Origin: Rhodospirillales bacterium Alpha_05 | GTDB taxonomy: Bacteria > Pseudomonadota > Alphaproteobacteria > Rhodospirillales > Rhodospirillaceae | NCBI GenBank assembly: GCA_001603335.1 | Contig: LUYR01000276.1 | Span: forward strand, 1-5,923 | Length of the DNA: 5,923 nt | Direction: 5' to 3' | Shown: in pieces, positions 4,994 through 5,923 of the stretch | Layout of the letters: each line of letters starts with the position of its first letter | Position numbering within the stretch: position 1 is the stretch's first letter | Made by a program: the position numbers and the translations under genes | The notes under the pieces: model-generated | Databases searched by the model: none | Told to the model about the DNA's origin: nothing | The model's input: only the letters and a program-made list of their open reading frames with translations

Positions 4994-5923
4994 GAGTTGG
5001 CTGGAGCCGCGAGATCCGGGGGCGAGGCAACCGCACCCGGGGTCAGACTGCGTTCGTAGACGCGGTAGGTTTTGTAGGGCGCGCCGCAGACGGTTTCGGC
5101 GATGGCGCGCATCGGCTCGTTGGTTTCCAGCACCCAGGAGAATTCGAGGGTGCGGATTCCGGCAGCCTGGACACCCTCGAACGCCTTGGCGATCAGGTGG
5201 AAGGGCAGCAGCCCGCCGAGCATGGTCTTGTTGAAGCGGCTTTGCGCGCCCATCAGCAGCACCCGCGCCGAGGTCAGGCCGCGCCCCTTGACCCGCCAGA
5301 GCAACTTCGCCCAGCCGAAGGGGAGCAGCCGCCCGTCGAGGTCGCCGATCGCCTCGTTGAGGTTGGGCAGGCAGACGATGAAGGCGGCGGGCACGCCGTC
5401 GACTTCGGCGAACCACACCAGCCGCCGGTCGATCAACGGCCGGAGCTGGCGCGCCATCAGTTCGATCTCCGCCGCGTCGAAGGGGAGGAAGCCCCAATTG
5501 TCGGCCCAGGCGTCGTTGAAGATGTCGACCATGCGCCGGACCTCGTCCTTGTATTCCGACCACTTGATCGTGCGCAGGGTGACGTTGCCCGAGAGCGGCC
5601 GCGCGAGGATGCGCTTCATGCTGCGCGGCACCTCGGCGGTTTCGATCGCATAGGCGAGGAGGTCGCGTGCCTTGGCGTAGCCCAGGCGTTCGAGGTGCGC
5701 GGCAATGTACCGCGGGTCGTGGGGCATCATCAGCATCGGCGGGGTGTCGAAACCGTCGACCAGGAGCCCGAGCTCCTCGTTGATCGAGAGGCTCATCGGC
5801 CCGACGCACTGGCGCATCCCCCGCGCCCGCAGCCAGTCCTCGGCGGTGGCGACGAGGGCGTCGACCACCGCGCCGTCGTCGATCGCCGCCAGCAGGCCGA
5901 AGTGGCCGACGCCGGGGTTGCGC
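4990..5923 (-). CDS. YghO-like GNAT-fold protein, N-terminus beyond window
   Basis: The 310 visible residues resemble the YghO-like family of conserved proteins with a GNAT-type acyltransferase fold. They are sometimes annotated as N-acetyltransferase; the reaction is not established. Counting from the window edge, residues 41-59 hold the conserved GPMSLSINEELGLLVDGFD, followed by MMPHDPRY. Residues 133-190 carry the GNAT-like core (DIFNDAWADNWGFLPF, then VWFAEVDGVPAAFIV). The C-terminal part has SWVLETNEPM at 262-271 and YKTYRVYER at 283-291. The frame is open to the last base and reads RNPGVGHFGLL before the first candidate start (GTG at 5868). That GTG is therefore internal, and roughly 70-90 N-terminal residues should lie outside the window, judging by the usual length of about 380-400. 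It is followed 61 bases later by the diguanylate cyclase on the same strand. No signal peptide or membrane segment is visible. Confidence 0.8.
   Translation of the reverse strand, partial: RNPGVGHFGLLAAIDDGAVVDALVATAEDWLRARGMRQCVGPMSLSINEELGLLVDGFDTPPMLMMPHDPRYIAAHLERLGYAKARDLLAYAIETAEVPRSMKRILARPLSGNVTLRTIKWSEYKDEVRRMVDIFNDAWADNWGFLPFDAAEIELMARQLRPLIDRRLVWFAEVDGVPAAFIVCLPNLNEAIGDLDGRLLPFGWAKLLWRVKGRGLTSARVLLMGAQSRFNKTMLGGLLPFHLIAKAFEGVQAAGIRTLEFSWVLETNEPMRAIAETVCGAPYKTYRVYERSLTPGAVASPPDLAAPANS

Noticed and set aside
3279..5234. A 651-codon open frame on the + strand antisense to the diguanylate cyclase and the YghO-like gene.
   Set aside because: Its translation is low-complexity, rich in R, E, D, G and Q, with no domain motif. 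The opposite strand encodes clear conserved families. It is an effect of high GC in the third codon position.
4990..5868. The GTG at 5868 as the true start of the YghO-like gene.
   Set aside because: The frame stays open to the window edge and reads family-like residues (GVGHFGLL) before this codon, so the gene begins outside the window.

Overview
The window is a 5.9-kb piece of a GC-rich bacterial chromosome. Codon use, GTG starts and gene families suggest an alphaproteobacterium, perhaps of the Rhodospirillales type; this is inferred from gene content only. It carries seven protein genes, no RNA genes, no CRISPR array and no recognisable transposase. No gene-free stretch is longer than about 115 bases.

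Left block (1-1198, + strand): a MutT-type Nudix hydrolase (mutT) followed 12 bases later by a CinA/MoaB-fold molybdopterin-binding-domain protein. The mutT stop codon shares a base with the second gene's ribosome binding site, so the two are almost certainly co-transcribed.

Middle block (1199-2023): one AT-rich gene (1297-1911) for an unrecognised 204-residue protein with an N-terminal membrane anchor. Hand counts of 60-base lines give about 27-30% GC inside it, against about 70% in the neighbouring gene. It lies between two copies of a roughly 66-base, two-hairpin repeat in inverted orientation. The copies share an identical 13-base end, an ACCCG spacer and an ATCCCA tail. Their stems differ by matched, pair-preserving changes. 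This is the most unusual structure in the window.

Central block (2024-3139): a small ACT-domain protein on the - strand and, divergently, a maltose/galactoside-type hexapeptide O-acetyltransferase on the + strand, sharing a 111-base intergenic region.

Right block (3174-5923, - strand): a YghO-like GNAT-fold protein, cut by the window edge, followed by a membrane diguanylate cyclase (signal peptide, 7TMR-DISM extracellular domain, seven membrane helices, GGEEF domain with an inhibitory RxxD site). A candidate promoter for the cyclase overlaps the stop codon of the upstream gene.

The genes do not form one pathway. They look like ordinary chromosomal housekeeping and signalling genes, with one foreign-looking gene inserted in a repeat-bounded convergent gap.
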